Positions 52,401 to 59,975 of a stretch of DNA of 64,000 nt are shown here, one piece after another. This stretch comes from Enterocloster bolteae. GTDB taxonomy: Bacteria; Bacillota; Clostridia; Lachnospirales; Lachnospiraceae. The position numbers and the translations under genes were made by a program. The number at the start of each line of letters is the position of its first letter. Position 1 is the stretch's first letter. Where the stretch lies: assembly GCF_002234575.2 (NCBI RefSeq), contig NZ_CP022464.2, positions 5,084,001 to 5,148,000 on the forward strand, read 5' to 3'. The notes below the pieces were generated by a model. The model was not told where the DNA came from. It saw nothing but the letters and a program-made list of their open reading frames with translations, and searched no databases.

Positions 52401-52524
52401 CCATTTGCCCACCGCTTTGCTCCATGCTGAAAGTGGATGTCTCCCGCTGCTGTCCGTCAAAGAGGGCACAAACGGCGTTTACTGCGTCGGTTTGAAAGCC
52501 TTGCAGTTTGAATTTTAATTTCAC
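49405..52524 (-). CDS. res: Type III restriction enzyme Res subunit
   Basis: 1039 residues, GTG start overlapping the stop of the membrane-protein gene (GTGA). Superfamily 2 helicase: Walker A METGTGKTYVYTKTI (~110), DExx motif IVIIDEPQS (~215), motif VI region TARQKVGRGLRLCVNQDG. The C-terminal endonuclease has a PD-ExK pattern: PDWAVYVELEG and FILETKGKTNE. With Mod it would cut DNA with unmethylated head-to-head sites. No frame break is visible; probably functional. Confidence 0.94.
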   Translation of the reverse strand: MKLKFKLQGFQTDAVNAVCALFDGQQRETSTFSMEQSGGQMELFANLGVANTLLLNDGKIIENMREVQRKNVLPQTFDLQGRQFSVEMETGTGKTYVYTKTIYELNHLYGFTKFIIVVPSVAIREGVYKSLQVTQEHFSALYDNASCRYFIYNSAKLSDVRQFATSANIEIMIINIDAFRKAENVINQQQDKLNGDAAINYIQATRPIVIIDEPQSVDNTQKAKAAIASLAPLCIFRYSATHREKVNLLYRLTPVDAYQMGLVKQICVSSNQAAGGFNKPYIKLLSVSNEDGFKARLEIDVQGKDGKVSRKAVTVKPGADLHKLSGYRSLYENYVVSGIDCTPEMEQIELSNTDVVRLGHAIGDVDEKLIKRMQIRRTIEAHLDKELRYTEKGIKVLSLFFIDEVKKYRNPEGGKGIYAQMFEELYAELMGLPKYAPLREHFTIDASRVHDGYFSQDKKGNYKNTKGDTQDDTNTYNTIMKDKEWLLSFDCPLRFIFSHSALKEGWDNPNVFQVCTLIEQKSTLTARQKVGRGLRLCVNQDGERIEDRNINLLHVMANENFAEFANTLQKEIEEETGVKFGILQLDLFSGMVFEETKTEEMPLTEQQTAMLLSHLAGEGFIKTDEPMPEVTKLPQELEAAKTKAVELIAREGDITPATVTQLTVQKTVVVQSALTYDDAQQLMAHFKQNGYVTKSGRIKDSMKAAIQTGTLDLPPHLEGARVQIENMVRRIDTKPPIRDASRDVTVHLKKEVTASPEFLELWNKIKQKTTYRVQIDEDELIRRSVKGLRDMEPIPKARIITQTADIQIDNPGVTYTERGIKTATLSDSYLSLPNILTIVGSQTLIKRATVAEILKQSGRLGDFLNNPQMFIENTTQIILDVRRTLAIDGISYKKLYGAEYYVQEIFDSAELIANLDRNAVAVEHSVYDYIVYDSTTIEKPFALDLDDDPDVKMFFKLPSRFKVDTPIGTYNPDWAVYVELEGMKKLYFILETKGKTNELDLRGREDLKIYCGKEHFKAIDSGAELHVASKWKDFKVRNI

Positions 52525-53072
52525 TTCTCACGTCCCTCCTTATGCCTATTTGGAACGATACATTTTACAGTTTCAGCTTTTCCCGAAACCTTTAACTCAT
52601 TTGTTAGATGATTTCCATTCCGTCTTATTTGATATATTTCTTCAATCCATTCCTTAAAATAATCTATCAAATGCAACTCAATATTGTTACATTGTCTTTG
52701 AAACTCAACGACATCTTGTTCTGTAAAGATACTTATGGACTCATCAATACCATAGGTATTGCCATAAATCGGATATTTACGTCGTTCCGTTAAGATGAAC
52801 TTTTGTAACAATTGAATAAATGCGTCAAGCCCCGAAACATAATACTCTAATTGAATATCTCCCTTTTCAATATCAAAAGCAATGTCTTTCGGATGTGTAG
52901 AAATATCTTTTGCTATGCTCTTATTACGCATTAGAGTTTGTGGTTTCCAAATATATTTTTTTCTATATAACTTCTTTTTCAAGTAGCAAAAAGTAGCAAT
53001 AACACCGACAATGAGGGTTATCCCAATTCCGCTAAATATCCATTCTTTATTGTTTGTAATCCATTCTATCAT
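52521..53072 (-). CDS. Single-pass membrane protein inserted in the R-M operon
   Basis: 183 residues. One N-terminal membrane helix (~12-33) after ITNNKEWIFSGIG, then a basic stop-transfer (KKKLYRKK) and a ~150-residue cytoplasmic domain of mixed helix/strand with FIQLLQKFILTERRKYPIYG and a QCNNIELHLIDYFKEWIEEI helix. No enzyme motif is recognised. It starts 10 bp after mod and overlaps res by 4 bp, so it is co-expressed. Typical Type III operons contain only mod and res. The NKEWIFSGIG-style anchor recurs, from memory, in small membrane proteins of bacterial defence loci (not verified). Confidence 0.72.
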   Translation of the reverse strand: MIEWITNNKEWIFSGIGITLIVGVIATFCYLKKKLYRKKYIWKPQTLMRNKSIAKDISTHPKDIAFDIEKGDIQLEYYVSGLDAFIQLLQKFILTERRKYPIYGNTYGIDESISIFTEQDVVEFQRQCNNIELHLIDYFKEWIEEIYQIRRNGNHLTNELKVSGKAETVKCIVPNRHKEGREK

Positions 53073-53082
53073 CTAATTGTCC

Positions 53083-54978
53083 TCACACTATCTTCAATTC
53101 AATGCCCTTATTTTCAAGCAGATAGTGGGCGTTTGACATAGCGGAATTATCCGCAAGAGAATTATCCGCAACAACAATTTTCTGTGGGGCAAACGCCGCC
53201 ATTTGTTCAATATGTTCGGCAGTAATGCCATCCTGCAAGCAGATGAGCATTTCGCCGTTATCCACCTTGTAAACGGTCAACCCGTCCACATCCAATGCGG
53301 CAAGGTCGGCGGTCAAGGAATAGCCCATTTTCAAGAGGATTTCATAAATTAAATCCTCGTCGCTGCGGTCAGGCTTCAATCCGTCGATATGCTTGTCGAT
53401 ACGGTTAAAGAGCGTCGCAACGTCGCCGTCCTCAATGGGAGTATCCTCCCATAACTTCAGGTTGGAAGTGTCTAATTTGAAAACCTTAAAGCCCACGTCA
53501 ATAGATGGCTTGTCCCCGTCAAGGGAGGTTTGCCCGCCGTCGGCCTCCAAAACTTTCTTTCCGATGCGGCGTATTCTCTCTTTACCAATCTCACAGATGT
53601 TTGTATATCCGGCTTTGTACGCTTCGCTTTTATCATCGCACACCTCAGGAAGCTGTACCATGATGAAGCGGCGGTTGCCTCCGTCCTTGGCATTGAGCTG
53701 CATGATGGCATGGGCGGTTGTTGCACTACCGCTAAAGAAATCAAGTATTAAATCATTTGACTTTTCTTTTAACACTCTTTGCATTAAATATATAATCAAG
53801 TCCACTGGTTTTGAATAATCAAAAACTTTTCCGTCAAATAAATTTTGCAATAACTTTGATGCTTGCGTACTTGAAAATTTATCAATTACGCTCATAGGGC
53901 GTTGTGTTCTTTTTATTATGTTTCCCTCATTATCGCAGTTAAGATATTGTTTTGTATAGACAGTCCATATATCATTTGGGTCTTTCTTTATTTCAACAAA
54001 CCCATTGCTTTGACCCCATTTGAATTTATCTTGCGACCAACGCCAACAAGCCTTTTTTCCATTATTGTTGTCCGCAGGCATTATTTCCGTTCCGTCTGGT
54101 GCTGTTATAGGATAATCTAAACTTGTTGAATATTGAATAGAACCCATACCAAGTTTTTGCAGATAATATTTCCCTCTGATTTCTTCGTATTCATCACTAC
54201 TTTTATATCTTTCTTCGTTGCTTATAACAACGCCGTTGACTTCAATCAACTCTAAGTTTTTGCAATAACATAGGATATGTTCGTGTTTAATCCTAAACAA
54301 TTTACTATCGGAGCTACCGCCGCCCTCTTTATTTGTCCATATCAAATCGACAACAAAATTTTCTTCTCCAAAAGTTTCATCACAAAGTTTGCGTAAATTT
54401 GTTATTTCACTATCGTTTATGCTTATAAAGATAACACCGTCGTCCCGCAAGAGATTAGCGGCAAGACGCAAGCGAGGGTACATCATATTCAGCCAATTTG
54501 TATGATACCGCCCCATAGTTTCAGGGTTGCTCTTGGTGGTCTGCTGCGTAACCTCCATATACCGCCGCATGGGGTCGGCAAAATCATCCTCGTACACAAA
54601 ATCGTTGCCCGTATTATACGGAGGGTCTATGTAAATCATCTTCACTCCGCAGAAGTAGGATTTTTGAAGCAGCTTCAACACCTCTAAATTATCACCCTCA
54701 ATATAGAGATTTTGCGTTGTATCAAAATTGACGCTTTCCTCCGGGCAGGGGCGCAAGGTGGCCGTACTGCGCCGCTGCGCTAACCGCAAGCAATCGCTCT
54801 TGCCTTTCCACTTAAACTCGTATTTCTCAAAATCGTCTGTGATATATTCGCCACAAAGGGAAAGCAGTTTGTCAATATCTAATCTACCCTCGATGAAGCA
54901 CTCCGGGAATACGGATTTCAGTTTGTTTTTATTTTCGGCTTCTATATCCATTGAAAGCCCGTCTAATTTATCAATCAT
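53083..54978 (-). CDS. mod: Type III DNA methyltransferase Mod subunit
   Basis: 631 residues from ATG 54978 (GGAGG 9 nt upstream; overlaps the 93-residue gene by 8 bp). Beta-class N6-adenine methyltransferase order: motif IV DPPYNTGNDFVYEDDF (~120) precedes the SAM motif DFFSGSATTAHAIM (~420). The region between (~215-400) is the likely target-recognition domain. No simple-sequence repeat that could cause phase variation is seen. Modifies the recognition site and guides Res. Confidence 0.95.
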   Translation of the reverse strand: MIDKLDGLSMDIEAENKNKLKSVFPECFIEGRLDIDKLLSLCGEYITDDFEKYEFKWKGKSDCLRLAQRRSTATLRPCPEESVNFDTTQNLYIEGDNLEVLKLLQKSYFCGVKMIYIDPPYNTGNDFVYEDDFADPMRRYMEVTQQTTKSNPETMGRYHTNWLNMMYPRLRLAANLLRDDGVIFISINDSEITNLRKLCDETFGEENFVVDLIWTNKEGGGSSDSKLFRIKHEHILCYCKNLELIEVNGVVISNEERYKSSDEYEEIRGKYYLQKLGMGSIQYSTSLDYPITAPDGTEIMPADNNNGKKACWRWSQDKFKWGQSNGFVEIKKDPNDIWTVYTKQYLNCDNEGNIIKRTQRPMSVIDKFSSTQASKLLQNLFDGKVFDYSKPVDLIIYLMQRVLKEKSNDLILDFFSGSATTAHAIMQLNAKDGGNRRFIMVQLPEVCDDKSEAYKAGYTNICEIGKERIRRIGKKVLEADGGQTSLDGDKPSIDVGFKVFKLDTSNLKLWEDTPIEDGDVATLFNRIDKHIDGLKPDRSDEDLIYEILLKMGYSLTADLAALDVDGLTVYKVDNGEMLICLQDGITAEHIEQMAAFAPQKIVVADNSLADNSAMSNAHYLLENKGIELKIV

Positions 54979-55252
54979 TGGGTGCATCCTCCTCGATAAA
55001 ACTTTTCAGCTTGTATAAACTTATTTCTGCAAAATATTTTAATCTCTCTTTATCCTGTACTTGTCCTGAAGCAGTCTCTATTGCCGAAATCAATTCGCCT
55101 AAGATGTTATTTGCCGCCCCAGCCAAATTATAAGGAACATAGCTGATTTGCTGAATATAATTTTTTGCTTCCGCTTTATTGTAAGCTGACAACGCACATT
55201 TAACCAATTCTTCAATTTTATCATAATCTTTCTGAGAGATTTTGTACCTCAT
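54971..55252 (-). CDS. 93-residue helical protein preceding mod
   Basis: Starts MRYKISQKDYDKIEELVKCA with GAGGAG upstream (the frame extends 22 codons further without a better site). Nearly all helical; ends ...EEDAPND overlapping the mod start by 8 bp. No family recognised. Translational coupling to mod suggests an R-M accessory or regulatory role (inference). Confidence 0.65.
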   Translation of the reverse strand: MRYKISQKDYDKIEELVKCALSAYNKAEAKNYIQQISYVPYNLAGAANNILGELISAIETASGQVQDKERLKYFAEISLYKLKSFIEEDAPND

Positions 55253-55292
55253 TATACCACTCCTCTTTTCCATCTTTTCTTTTATATCCAAC

Positions 55293-55466
55293 CTATTTAC
55301 TGGTAGTAACTCTACCATCCTTAGTTTTTTTCGTATCGACAGGCATAACCCATGACGTTCCTATTTTAGTTGCATCTATTATCTTCCCTTGACGGCACAA
55401 CTCTGAAACGCGCCGTGTGGTAATACCCCATAGTTCACTTGTCTATTTTACGGTCATAATATCCAT
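55293..55466 (-). pseudogene. Small HTH protein with early stop, ahead of the R-M operon
   Basis: A 57-codon frame with an in-frame TAG at codon 8 (55443-55445). The rest (TSELWGITTRRVSELCRQGK, then TSWVMPVDTKK) is a MerR/excisionase-like helix-turn-helix. Small HTH genes of this kind often precede Type III mod genes. Either inactivated by the stop or read from an unknown later start. Confidence 0.6.
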
Positions 55467-55484
55467 AGTATTACGTCATTTTGC

Positions 55485-55513
55485 ATTATACGATATTGTC
55501 GGAATAATATCAA
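55485..55513 (-). promoter_or_regulatory. Sigma-A promoter of the R-M operon
   Basis: On the minus strand TTGATA (55513-55508), a 17-bp spacer and TATAAT (55490-55485), about 20 bp before the HTH reading frame. Close to consensus. Confidence 0.8.
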
Positions 55514-55517
55514 CATT

Positions 55518-55554
55518 AAAAAACCACCTTGCAGATTAATAGGCATCTACAAGG
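55518..55554 (-). terminator. Terminator upstream of the R-M promoter
   Basis: On the minus strand CCTTGTAGAT and ATCTGCAAGG form a 10-bp stem with one mismatch and are followed by TGGTTTTTTAAT. Insulates the R-M operon from upstream transcription. Confidence 0.65.
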
Positions 55555-55634
55555 CGGGCGACGTTTTAGGCCTAAACCAACTCATTCAATATAATTTTGT
55601 CTGCTACCTTCTGTGCTTGCTATGAAATAGCAAT

Positions 55635-55887
55635 TCATTCCATCGCATCTTCTTCCGGCATAGGATGCTGTTTTAGATAATCGGCTCGAATATGCTCAGA
55701 AAGTTCATACGCATGCATATCCACCGTGACACAATTGCTCTGCCAGCTTTCCTGTAAAAAGTAATTCCCGGTATATTTCCTTCTTAAATCTGTGAAGATA
55801 TTTCAAGCGCAGTTGTCTATATTTTCCAAGATTCTTTAATAACTCACTGCCTTCAATTTCAATTTACTCTAAGTCCATGATAGCCAT
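55635..55887 (-). pseudogene. TnpV-like gene remnant
   Basis: Frameshifted pieces. After an ATG with AAGGAGG and MAIMDLE, another frame reads ELLKNLGKYRQLRLKYLHRF and KKEIYRELLFTGKLAEQLC; a third reads DMHAYELSEHIRADYLKQHP. The LGKYRQLRLKYL...LL-x-GKL pattern fits TnpV proteins of clostridial transposons. Multiple frameshifts make it non-functional. Confidence 0.5.
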
Positions 55888-55894
55888 AAGCGGC

Positions 55895-56081
55895 CTCCTT
55901 GATAGAATGATTTACAATTCACCAGTTTCGTTTGTGTGCCTTGACGTACTTGTTTCTCGTAAACATCCTTATCAAAGAGACCGCTTAGCTTTTTCCTATT
56001 AATCAGATATAAATATACCATACAGGCGCCCCACTCTGCCAGGGCAGTACATATTCTGGGAATAACCTGATTGTAAAGCAT
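55895..56081 (-). pseudogene. N-terminal fragment of a GHKL-type sensor kinase
   Basis: Begins 3 bp after the LytTR fragment with MLYNQVIPRICTALAEWGAC and a hydrophobic stretch, like the first membrane helix of LytTR-partner GHKL kinases in Clostridia. The frame then loses resemblance and ends in the TnpV-like remnant. Confidence 0.45.
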
Positions 56082-56084
56082 GAG

Positions 56085-56430
56085 CTATCCCTCATTCATG
56101 TATTGTATCAACAGTTCCATAAGCTCTTTCTTCTTATTCCGGCTGACGGGAATCCGTTCACCACAGATGATACAGTCATTACCGGATATTCCATCCACAT
56201 GCTTCATATTAATCAGATCTCCTTTTCCACAACGAAAATGCCATACCCACCCATAGAATCTTCCAATTCTTTTAATGTGATCCTGGACAGAAACTCACCT
56301 CTGGCCGTCCGGTAACATGTATCATGCCCCTGGCTTTCAATATAGTAAATATCCGAAACTGCCAGCTTCTGCAGACCGTCCTTCGTAGGAACCGATATAG
56401 ATGTCTGCACTGCCTTTTTCATCCGGCCAT
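56085..56430 (-). pseudogene. LytTR response-regulator fragment with frameshift
   Basis: Contains the LytTR DNA-binding domain only: LAVSDIYYIESQGHDTCYRT, then after a one-base shift near 56215, NMKHVDGISGNDCIICGERI and PVSRNKKKELMELLIQYMNE. The receiver domain is missing and the 5' side is fused to a vapD fragment. Confidence 0.7.
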
Positions 56431-56549
56431 TTTCTTAAAAAGTTCCTGACATCATGGTATGCATTACGCCAGTCCCCTTCTGTATAGTATATTTTCAATG
56501 CGTTTGTATCCAGGTCAAAATTTATCCCTTTCTTTTGCCCGCTATTCAT
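56425..56549 (-). pseudogene. vapD: 5' fragment of vapD, fused to a LytTR remnant
   Basis: About 41 codons (GINFDLDTNALKIYYTEGDW, RNAYHDVRNFLRKW) of a VapD-type endoribonuclease, then sequence switches to the LytTR remnant. Starts 3 bp after the 95-residue partner gene. Half of a ~90-residue family length, so inactive. Confidence 0.72.
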
Positions 56550-56552
56550 ATA

Positions 56553-56840
56553 CTAATTCCTCATAAACCCTGTAAGCAGGTTTTCTTTTGCTGAACCATT
56601 ATACCATATACACTCCTTTATATTCTCTGCAAGCTCTGGTGTTTGCTTCAGTGCAAAAATTGCCGCCCAAAAACGTCCGTAATCCTCCTCCCTCCCTTTA
56701 TCTTCATAGACCCGGACCAGCGCTCTGTCCACGCAGTTTAAATCCTCAGACTCAAATATTTCGTCCACTTTATCATAAAGCTGTTCCAGGATATCCTGTT
56801 CCAGCCTATCTGTATCAAAGCTCAACTTAACTTTGAACAT
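56553..56840 (-). CDS. Putative VapD partner protein, copy 2 (95 residues)
   Basis: Nearly identical to the 23030-23317 product (a few substitutions near the C-terminus, including KECIWYNG and TGFMRN). Same ribosome site and same 3-bp gap to vapD. Its conservation in both modules while vapD is broken in each suggests either selection for the antitoxin-like partner or recent duplication. Confidence 0.65.
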   Translation of the reverse strand: MFKVKLSFDTDRLEQDILEQLYDKVDEIFESEDLNCVDRALVRVYEDKGREEDYGRFWAAIFALKQTPELAENIKECIWYNGSAKENLLTGFMRN

Positions 56841-56911
56841 CTTTATGTCCTCCCTTCCTGATACTGTCCATTCCATTTATCATTTACGAAAACCTTATTA
56901 TTTTTAATTCT

Positions 56912-57000
56912 TCTTTATAGCCTACTGTTGTTCCTATATTTTATCATTCCGGGTACCCATTAGCAATATTAGCCTCCAGGGCCTGTCAAACGCCTGTCAA
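56912..57000. repeat. Dispersed spacer repeat (copy in module 2)
   Basis: Same 90-bp element as 23391-23480 and 6583-6669. The 6583 copy shares the ACTGTTG variant with this one, so it is slightly closer to copy 2. Confidence 0.75.
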
Positions 57001-57046
57001 ACGATTTCCATTTTGATAACAATATTACTTCTAACCCCACTCTTGT

Positions 57047-58675
57047 TTACAGATTCACATCCAACATCATACCTGTCCTTAGCTGGATTTGCAGTCTATC
57101 GTTCGATACCACACGTATCTCCCGGACGATCTGCCGTATGAAGATATTATCAAATTCGGCTCCTGAGGCCCCGCCTGTCTCACCTATGATTCGGCTGATT
57201 TCCTGGTCCAGATATTCATACTCGTCCCTTATCTTTTCCTGCTCTTGTATGCTTTCTCTCCTCTTTTTTAATTCGCTTATCTGTAATCCCAGCTTTCGCA
57301 TTCGGTCACTGTACCAGTTCTCACCACCATGTTCCCTAGCTGCCATGCCCACATAGTCCATAAGCTGGTCACGCAGTTCCTCTATGGTTTTATCAATCTC
57401 TTCCGCTGTGCACGCTCCTCCAACAACCTTGGCCGCCCGGAGGATATCTTCCTTTACCCCGTTTAAGAAGTTTTCTTCCTCCTGGTCAATTGACAGGCTG
57501 TGCAGCTTTCCCATAATAGCTTCCTGGATGACCTCCTCCTTTAGCGTAGGTGATTCATGGCACCGCTTCGTCCCATGCTCCAGACGGTTGATGCAGCGCC
57601 ATACGATTACCTTCTTCCCACTTTTTGCCCAGGTTGTCCTGCGATAATGGGCTCCGCATTCATTGCACACCATGATTCCGGTCAGTGCATATTTAGAACT
57701 ATATACGCCCTGGGCCGTCTTCCCTTTCCTGGTTCCGGCTTTTTTTAACGAGGAGCGTCGGGCAATCTCCTCCTGTATCTTGTAATAGACTGTCTTCGGG
57801 ATGATTGCCTCATGATGATTCTTCACATAATACTGCTTCTGCTGGCCCGAGTTCTTCACCCTCCGTTTGGTCAGGTAGTCTGCCGTGAACGTCTTTTGTA
57901 ACAGCACATCTCCCATGATTTTTTCATTGGTCAGTATGTTGTAGATGGTACCCGTACTCCATGTTTTCTTACCGGTAGTGGTTTCTATCCCTGCGTCCTC
58001 CAGTCTGTGCTTGATTCGTTCCAGGCTGTCCCCGTCCAGAAACCACCGGGCCATGTTTCGGATAACAGCCGCTTCCTCCTCCACGATGCACATCTCTCCG
58101 GTTGGCGCCTTCCTGAATCCATAGCTTCTCTGTCTTGTGGATTCCCCCTTTTCAAACTTTCTCGCATACCCCCACTTGACGTTGGTGCTGATGGCACGGC
58201 TCTCCTCCTGTGCCTGGCTGCTCAAGATGGTCAGTATCATTTCGGTTGAGTCATCCAGGGTGTTGAGGTTTTCCTTCTCGAAGTACACGGCCACGTTCTT
58301 TTCCTTGAGCTTCCTCACCCAGGAGATGCAGTCCACCGTATTCCTGGCAAACCGGCTGATGGATTTCGTAATGACCATGTCCACCTTCCCCTTCAGACAC
58401 TGGTCCATCAGCTGATTAAAATCATCCCTACGGAAGGTATTGGTCGCGCTGCGTCCATCATCTGCGAAGACACCGGCGAATATCCAGTTGGGATTCTGCA
58501 TGATGTGCCTGGTATAATATTCAATCTGTATGTCGTAACTGGACTGCTGCTGTTCCAGCTCCGTGCTGACGCGGCAGTATGCCGCTACCCGCAGCTTCCG
58601 AATTTCCCGGGATGACTCATCTGTCGGGTTCCAGGTTGCCGGAATGACCTCTACGATTCGTTCCGCCCTTGGCAT
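57047..58675 (-). CDS. Large serine recombinase, copy 2 of the 23524 gene
   Basis: 542 residues from ATG 58675 (MPRAER), the codon that fixes the start in both copies. Catalytic Ser and SRFARNT motif intact; zinc ribbon CNECGAHYRRT. Roughly 98 percent identical to copy 1 by eye, differences concentrated in the C-terminal 60 residues (e.g. RVVSNDRLQ for RVISKNKLQ). Overlaps the middle gene by 59 bp. Confidence 0.92.
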   Translation of the reverse strand: MPRAERIVEVIPATWNPTDESSREIRKLRVAAYCRVSTELEQQQSSYDIQIEYYTRHIMQNPNWIFAGVFADDGRSATNTFRRDDFNQLMDQCLKGKVDMVITKSISRFARNTVDCISWVRKLKEKNVAVYFEKENLNTLDDSTEMILTILSSQAQEESRAISTNVKWGYARKFEKGESTRQRSYGFRKAPTGEMCIVEEEAAVIRNMARWFLDGDSLERIKHRLEDAGIETTTGKKTWSTGTIYNILTNEKIMGDVLLQKTFTADYLTKRRVKNSGQQKQYYVKNHHEAIIPKTVYYKIQEEIARRSSLKKAGTRKGKTAQGVYSSKYALTGIMVCNECGAHYRRTTWAKSGKKVIVWRCINRLEHGTKRCHESPTLKEEVIQEAIMGKLHSLSIDQEEENFLNGVKEDILRAAKVVGGACTAEEIDKTIEELRDQLMDYVGMAAREHGGENWYSDRMRKLGLQISELKKRRESIQEQEKIRDEYEYLDQEISRIIGETGGASGAEFDNIFIRQIVREIRVVSNDRLQIQLRTGMMLDVNL

Positions 58676-59960
58676 GTAATTCCTCCTTTCCATCTGCCGC
58701 CTTAGTCCGGCTCTCCCGTTTCTTCCGGCCGTTTTCTTCCAATCTGGTCTGTACTTGTGTAAACAGTTCCCGTGTCACCAGAGCGGGAAATTTCTTATCC
58801 CCAAGGTAAACAGGGTTGGTGAGAATATTTCGGATGCAGCTGTGGCTCCATGCTGGCTTTCCTTTCTGGTTGGGTATGGACTGGCGTATTAACTCTTTTG
58901 CCAGTGCTGTCAGCGACATCCCTTCTGCGTAGGATTGGAATAACATCTGAACAATTGGACCGTATTGCTCATGGATGATTGGCGTTTCCTGTCCATCCAG
59001 CCAGTATCCGAAGGGGACACAGTAGCGTATGTTCTTCAATTTCTTATCTTTTGTTGTTTTAATTTCTGGGTATTGAAGTACTGTCGCATTGTTTATCAGC
59101 TGAAATCTCAAGCTTCTGTCCGGCTGTACCTCTACCCTCTTGATGATTTTAAATATGGACGAATCAATTTTTTCTGCCTGGATGGAACCATCCAATCCCC
59201 GAAGGTAATCCTCTATCTGACAGGTCAAGTCTGTCATCTTTATCTCTCGGTATCTCCTGGCAGCAATCTGAAAATAGAGTTGCTCTATCCTTTCATCGTC
59301 TTCGTTGCATCTGTTCCAGCACACACTTAATTCCGATTCCATACGCTGTCTTTCTTTGATGAGCCCCTTCAGTATCTTTTTCGTTTCCTCATGGTACAGG
59401 GTAGGCTCTGTTTTCATCCGCATAAGAGCTTGTAAGAACATTCCATCCAGCTGCTTCTCTGTCATAATTGGCATCTTACATGGTTCCTTCGTGATAGGGT
59501 CGTAATGCCTGCATTTCCAATACCGAACGTTCCTGTTGTCACACCTGCTGCTCTGCTTATAGATGGCATATACCCCGCCGCAGCTACTGCATATCAACCG
59601 GCCTGTATACATGGATGTTCCCTGGATGGAGCCGGTTGAATGACGCTGGTTCCATAAATCCCGGGAGCGTTTTAAACACTCCTGTACCCGGTCAAACTGC
59701 TCTTCTTCAATCATCCTTGGGTACGGCTCCACTCCCAGATAGTCCTTGTTACGCAATATTTTCCGGATAAGGGCGGGTGTCCAGGACGGTTTTCCACGGG
59801 TGGTAGGTGCCTTCCTGTCTTTTAGCATCCCGACTATCTTTTTGATGGATTCTCCTCCATCATATGCATCAAAGATAAGGTGTACAGCTTCACTCTGCTC
59901 TGGATTCATTCTCATGTATCCGTCAACCAGACGGTACCCGTAGGTGATATAGTTGTTCAC
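58617..59960 (-). CDS. Catalytic-domain-less recombinase paralog, copy 2
   Basis: 447 residues; same layout as the 25094 product (two Recombinase-type domains around a zinc ribbon, no resolvase domain). It is the most diverged gene between the modules and five codons shorter around residues 260-270. Retention of an intact frame in both copies argues that the lack of catalytic domain is functional. Confidence 0.88.
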   Translation of the reverse strand: MNNYITYGYRLVDGYMRMNPEQSEAVHLIFDAYDGGESIKKIVGMLKDRKAPTTRGKPSWTPALIRKILRNKDYLGVEPYPRMIEEEQFDRVQECLKRSRDLWNQRHSTGSIQGTSMYTGRLICSSCGGVYAIYKQSSRCDNRNVRYWKCRHYDPITKEPCKMPIMTEKQLDGMFLQALMRMKTEPTLYHEETKKILKGLIKERQRMESELSVCWNRCNEDDERIEQLYFQIAARRYREIKMTDLTCQIEDYLRGLDGSIQAEKIDSSIFKIIKRVEVQPDRSLRFQLINNATVLQYPEIKTTKDKKLKNIRYCVPFGYWLDGQETPIIHEQYGPIVQMLFQSYAEGMSLTALAKELIRQSIPNQKGKPAWSHSCIRNILTNPVYLGDKKFPALVTRELFTQVQTRLEENGRKKRESRTKAADGKEELHAKGGTNRRGHSGNLEPDR

Positions 59961-59975
59961 ATGGCATCCCTCCTG

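Noticed and set aside
53083..54978. Phase-variable simple repeats in mod
   Set aside because: No homopolymer or short tandem tract of relevant length was seen in or just upstream of the gene.
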